A stretch of DNA of 36,489 bases from Hydrogenophilales bacterium 12-61-10 (GTDB lineage Bacteria > Pseudomonadota > Gammaproteobacteria > Burkholderiales > Thiobacillaceae): assembly GCA_002279795.1 (NCBI GenBank), contig NCCT01000005.1, positions 1 through 36,489 on the forward strand, given 5' to 3'. Made by a program: the position numbers and the translations under genes. Position 1 is the first letter of the stretch. Each line of letters begins with the position of its first letter. The notes beneath the pieces are model-generated. The model ran no database searches and had not been told where the DNA came from. It was given only the letters and a program-made list of their open reading frames with translations. Below are positions 34,465-36,489 of the stretch, one piece after another.

Positions 34465-36489
34465 TTATTGCAGATAGGCCGATTCGAACGCCTCCAGCGC
34501 CAGCGGCCGGCCCATCAGATACCCCTGATAGGCAAGACAGCCGTGACGTTGCAGAAAAGCGCGCTGCATTTCGGTTTCCACGCCTTCGGCGAGGATATCC
34601 ATTCCCAAGGTATGACCCAGCGCGATGATGCTCTGCGCAACCAGCAGGTTGCCGGGTTCACGCCCGGCATCGAGCTCGGCTGTCAGCGACCGGTCGATTT
34701 TGAGCTGATCCAGCGGCAATGAAGCCAGCGTGGCGAGGGAGCACACACCGGTGCCGAAATCGTCCACCGCGAAGCTCACGCCCAGCGCTTTGAGCGCACG
34801 CATTTTGGCGGCCGCAGCGGTCGGCTCAAGGTTGATCAGGCTCTCCTTGAGCTCGATTCGCAGGCGCGCCGGGTCGGCGGCGCTGGCTGCCAGCGTCTGC
34901 GCTACCTGCTCGACGAAGTCCGGCTGGCTGAATTCCCGCAAACTGACATTGACCGCGATCTGCAGCGCAGCCGTTTCCGTGCGTTTTGACCAGAGCGCAA
35001 TCTGCGCGCATGCCCTTTCCAGCACCCATTTGCCGATGGGCACGATGGCGCCAGATTCCTCGGCAAGCTCGATAAAGGCCTGCGGTTCGAGCATTCCCAG
35101 TTGCGGATGGGCCCAGCGCAGCAGGACCTCGACGCCGATCAAATGGTGCTGGTGGTCGAGCTGCGCCTGGTAATACAGCCGCAGCTGCTGCTGCGGCAGC
35201 GCCAGCTGCAAGGCCTGGTTCAGCGCGCTGCGCGCGTCCTGCTGCGCCTGCATGGATTCATCGTAGAAAAACCGGGTGTTGCGCCCGGCATTCTTGGCTT
35301 GATACAGCGCCATGTCGGCCTGCTTCAGCAACTGTTTGATCGGTTTTTGATCGCTGTTGAACAGCACGATGCCGAGACTGGCGCTGCACGGGTATTCGGG
35401 GCCTTCCAGATCATAGGGCTGGCGCAGGGTGGCCAGTATCTTGTCGGCGACTTGTCCGGCCTGCTGCGCAGCGTGGTTGCCATCCGGGCTGAGGGATTCG
35501 AGCACGACCACGAACTCGTCACCGCCCAGGCGCGCCACGGTGTTTTCCCTTCGGATGCACACCTCCAGGCGACGCGCCACGATGCTCAGCAAGAGGTCGC
35601 CGACATCATGACCCTGGCTGTCGTTGAGCGACTTGAAATTATCCAGATCCAGAAATAGCAGCGCGCCGTGTTCTCCGCTGCGACTGCAACTGGCCAGCAC
35701 CTGGCCGAGCCGGTCGTACAGCAGGCGGCGATTGGGCAGCATCGTCAGGGGGTCGAAATACGCCATGCGGTGGACGTCGGCGTCCACCTCGCGGTTATCC
35801 CGGATCTCGGAAAAGCTGGCGACGAAATGGTCGATGCTGCCGTCGGACGCGTACACCGCCGTGAGCACCAGCCATTCGGCATAGCTGTTGTCGTCCTTGT
35901 AGCGTCCCCAGAGCGTGCCCTGCCAGCACCCATGCTCGGTCAACGCGCCATACAGCCGCTGGTAAAACGATTCGTCATGGTGGGGGGATTGCAGCAAGGA
36001 CACATGCTGGCCGACGAGGTCCTGCGATGTATAGCCGGTGCGCCGGGTAAACGCAGCGTTGATGCGCAGCACCTTGCCAGCAGGATCGCTCACCATCATC
36101 GGCTCGCGTGATTCGAAGTCGAGCGCGCTGGCGCGCAAGTCCGCCGCGATCGCTTCTGCCTGCTTGCGCGCGCTGATGTCGGTTAGCGCGATTCGCACCA
36201 CCGAGTCGGCGACTGTGGTTTTCAGGCAGAGGGCATCGACGCGGACAATCAGCGGCGTGCCGTCGCTGCGCATCAGTTCCAGCTCGATATTGTCGGCGGC
36301 GTCACCCTGCAGCAGATCGCGTTCTTCCTGCTGCAGCACTTGCTGCAAATAATGCTGCCAGCGGTCCCGGTGGGGGCCTGTCACCCAGGCCGAAAATGGC
36401 CGGTCCAGCAAGTCGCTGCGGGCGCTTTTCAGCATGGCGTCGGCGGTGAGATTAGCCTGTTCGATGTCGCCGTTCTGGTTGAGCGTGAG
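34465..36489 (-). CDS. PAS-GGDEF-EAL c-di-GMP signalling protein (5' end outside window)
   Basis: The frame is still open at the window edge, reading LTLNQNGDIEQANLTADAML, so the start is missing and at least 674 residues are visible. A partial PAS domain, then a second PAS (EPMMVSDPAGKVLRINAAFT, RRTGYTSQDLVGQHVSLL) with a PAC-like end, precedes GGDEF: DPLTMLPNRRLLYDRL, FLDLDNFKSLND and VARLGGDEFVVVLE. The inhibitory RxxD site reads RREN, so feedback control may be lost. The EAL domain has EVLLRW in place of EALLRW, then ELKESL, VDDFGTG, LKIDRSL and YLMGRPL. The GGDEF motif is intact, and most EAL acidic residues remain, so it may be bifunctional. It is convergent with sor. Confidence 0.9.
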   Translation of the reverse strand, partial: LTLNQNGDIEQANLTADAMLKSARSDLLDRPFSAWVTGPHRDRWQHYLQQVLQQEERDLLQGDAADNIELELMRSDGTPLIVRVDALCLKTTVADSVVRIALTDISARKQAEAIAADLRASALDFESREPMMVSDPAGKVLRINAAFTRRTGYTSQDLVGQHVSLLQSPHHDESFYQRLYGALTEHGCWQGTLWGRYKDDNSYAEWLVLTAVYASDGSIDHFVASFSEIRDNREVDADVHRMAYFDPLTMLPNRRLLYDRLGQVLASCSRSGEHGALLFLDLDNFKSLNDSQGHDVGDLLLSIVARRLEVCIRRENTVARLGGDEFVVVLESLSPDGNHAAQQAGQVADKILATLRQPYDLEGPEYPCSASLGIVLFNSDQKPIKQLLKQADMALYQAKNAGRNTRFFYDESMQAQQDARSALNQALQLALPQQQLRLYYQAQLDHQHHLIGVEVLLRWAHPQLGMLEPQAFIELAEESGAIVPIGKWVLERACAQIALWSKRTETAALQIAVNVSLREFSQPDFVEQVAQTLAASAADPARLRIELKESLINLEPTAAAAKMRALKALGVSFAVDDFGTGVCSLATLASLPLDQLKIDRSLTAELDAGREPGNLLVAQSIIALGHTLGMDILAEGVETEMQRAFLQRHGCLAYQGYLMGRPLALEAFESAYLQ

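Overview
The window looks like chromosomal DNA from a GC-rich, sulfur-oxidising betaproteobacterium of Thiobacillus/Hydrogenophilales type. This placement is an inference. It rests on the urt-ure gene order, a sulfur oxygenase reductase, a DsrC-like protein and overall codon use; no rRNA or other marker gene is present.

Layout. (1) 1-10804, plus strand: a compact urea uptake and urease operon, urtA(partial)-urtB-urtC-urtD-urtE-ureD-ureA-ureB-small membrane protein-ureC-ureE-ureF-ureG, with many ATGA overlaps. Urea is imported by the UrtABCDE ABC transporter and hydrolysed by UreABC, which UreD, UreE, UreF and UreG load with nickel. (2) About 10805-19915: an accessory region with visibly lower GC. 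It holds a papain-like (C39-type) cysteine hydrolase, an FtsZ-like protein without a GTPase signature, an unrecognised protein, a minus-strand operon (Cas4-like/DnaQ-like DUF2779 nuclease, WYL regulator, histone-deacetylase-like hydrolase, FtsK-gamma-like winged helix), two unrecognised plus-strand genes, and two decayed fragments (a 5'-nucleotidase N-terminus and a second deacetylase C-terminus). It resembles a defence or genomic-plasticity island. (3) 19916-26742: housekeeping genes. These are an AraC/O6-alkylguanine-DNA methyltransferase, a short-chain dehydrogenase, a YbbA/YbbP-type ABC transporter divergent from a TesA-type esterase, a YchJ-family protein and a Crp/Fnr regulator. (4) 26866-33258: mostly small stress-type proteins (BLUF blue-light sensor, a hydrophilic protein, PRC-barrel, a small Cys protein, a DsrC/TusE-like protein without its C-terminal cysteine, AsmA, a zinc metallopeptidase with a shifted C-terminus, CsbD, a two-TM protein). 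(5) 33416-34330: a sulfur oxygenase reductase with every known catalytic residue. (6) 34465-36489: a PAS-GGDEF-EAL c-di-GMP protein that runs off the window.

The most interesting parts are the FtsZ-like/papain-like pair, the nuclease-WYL-deacetylase operon beside a decayed deacetylase copy, the SOR with a cysteine-less DsrC homologue a few kb away, and a small GC-rich palindromic insert read in frame inside ureC. No tRNA, rRNA, CRISPR array or recognisable transposase was seen.
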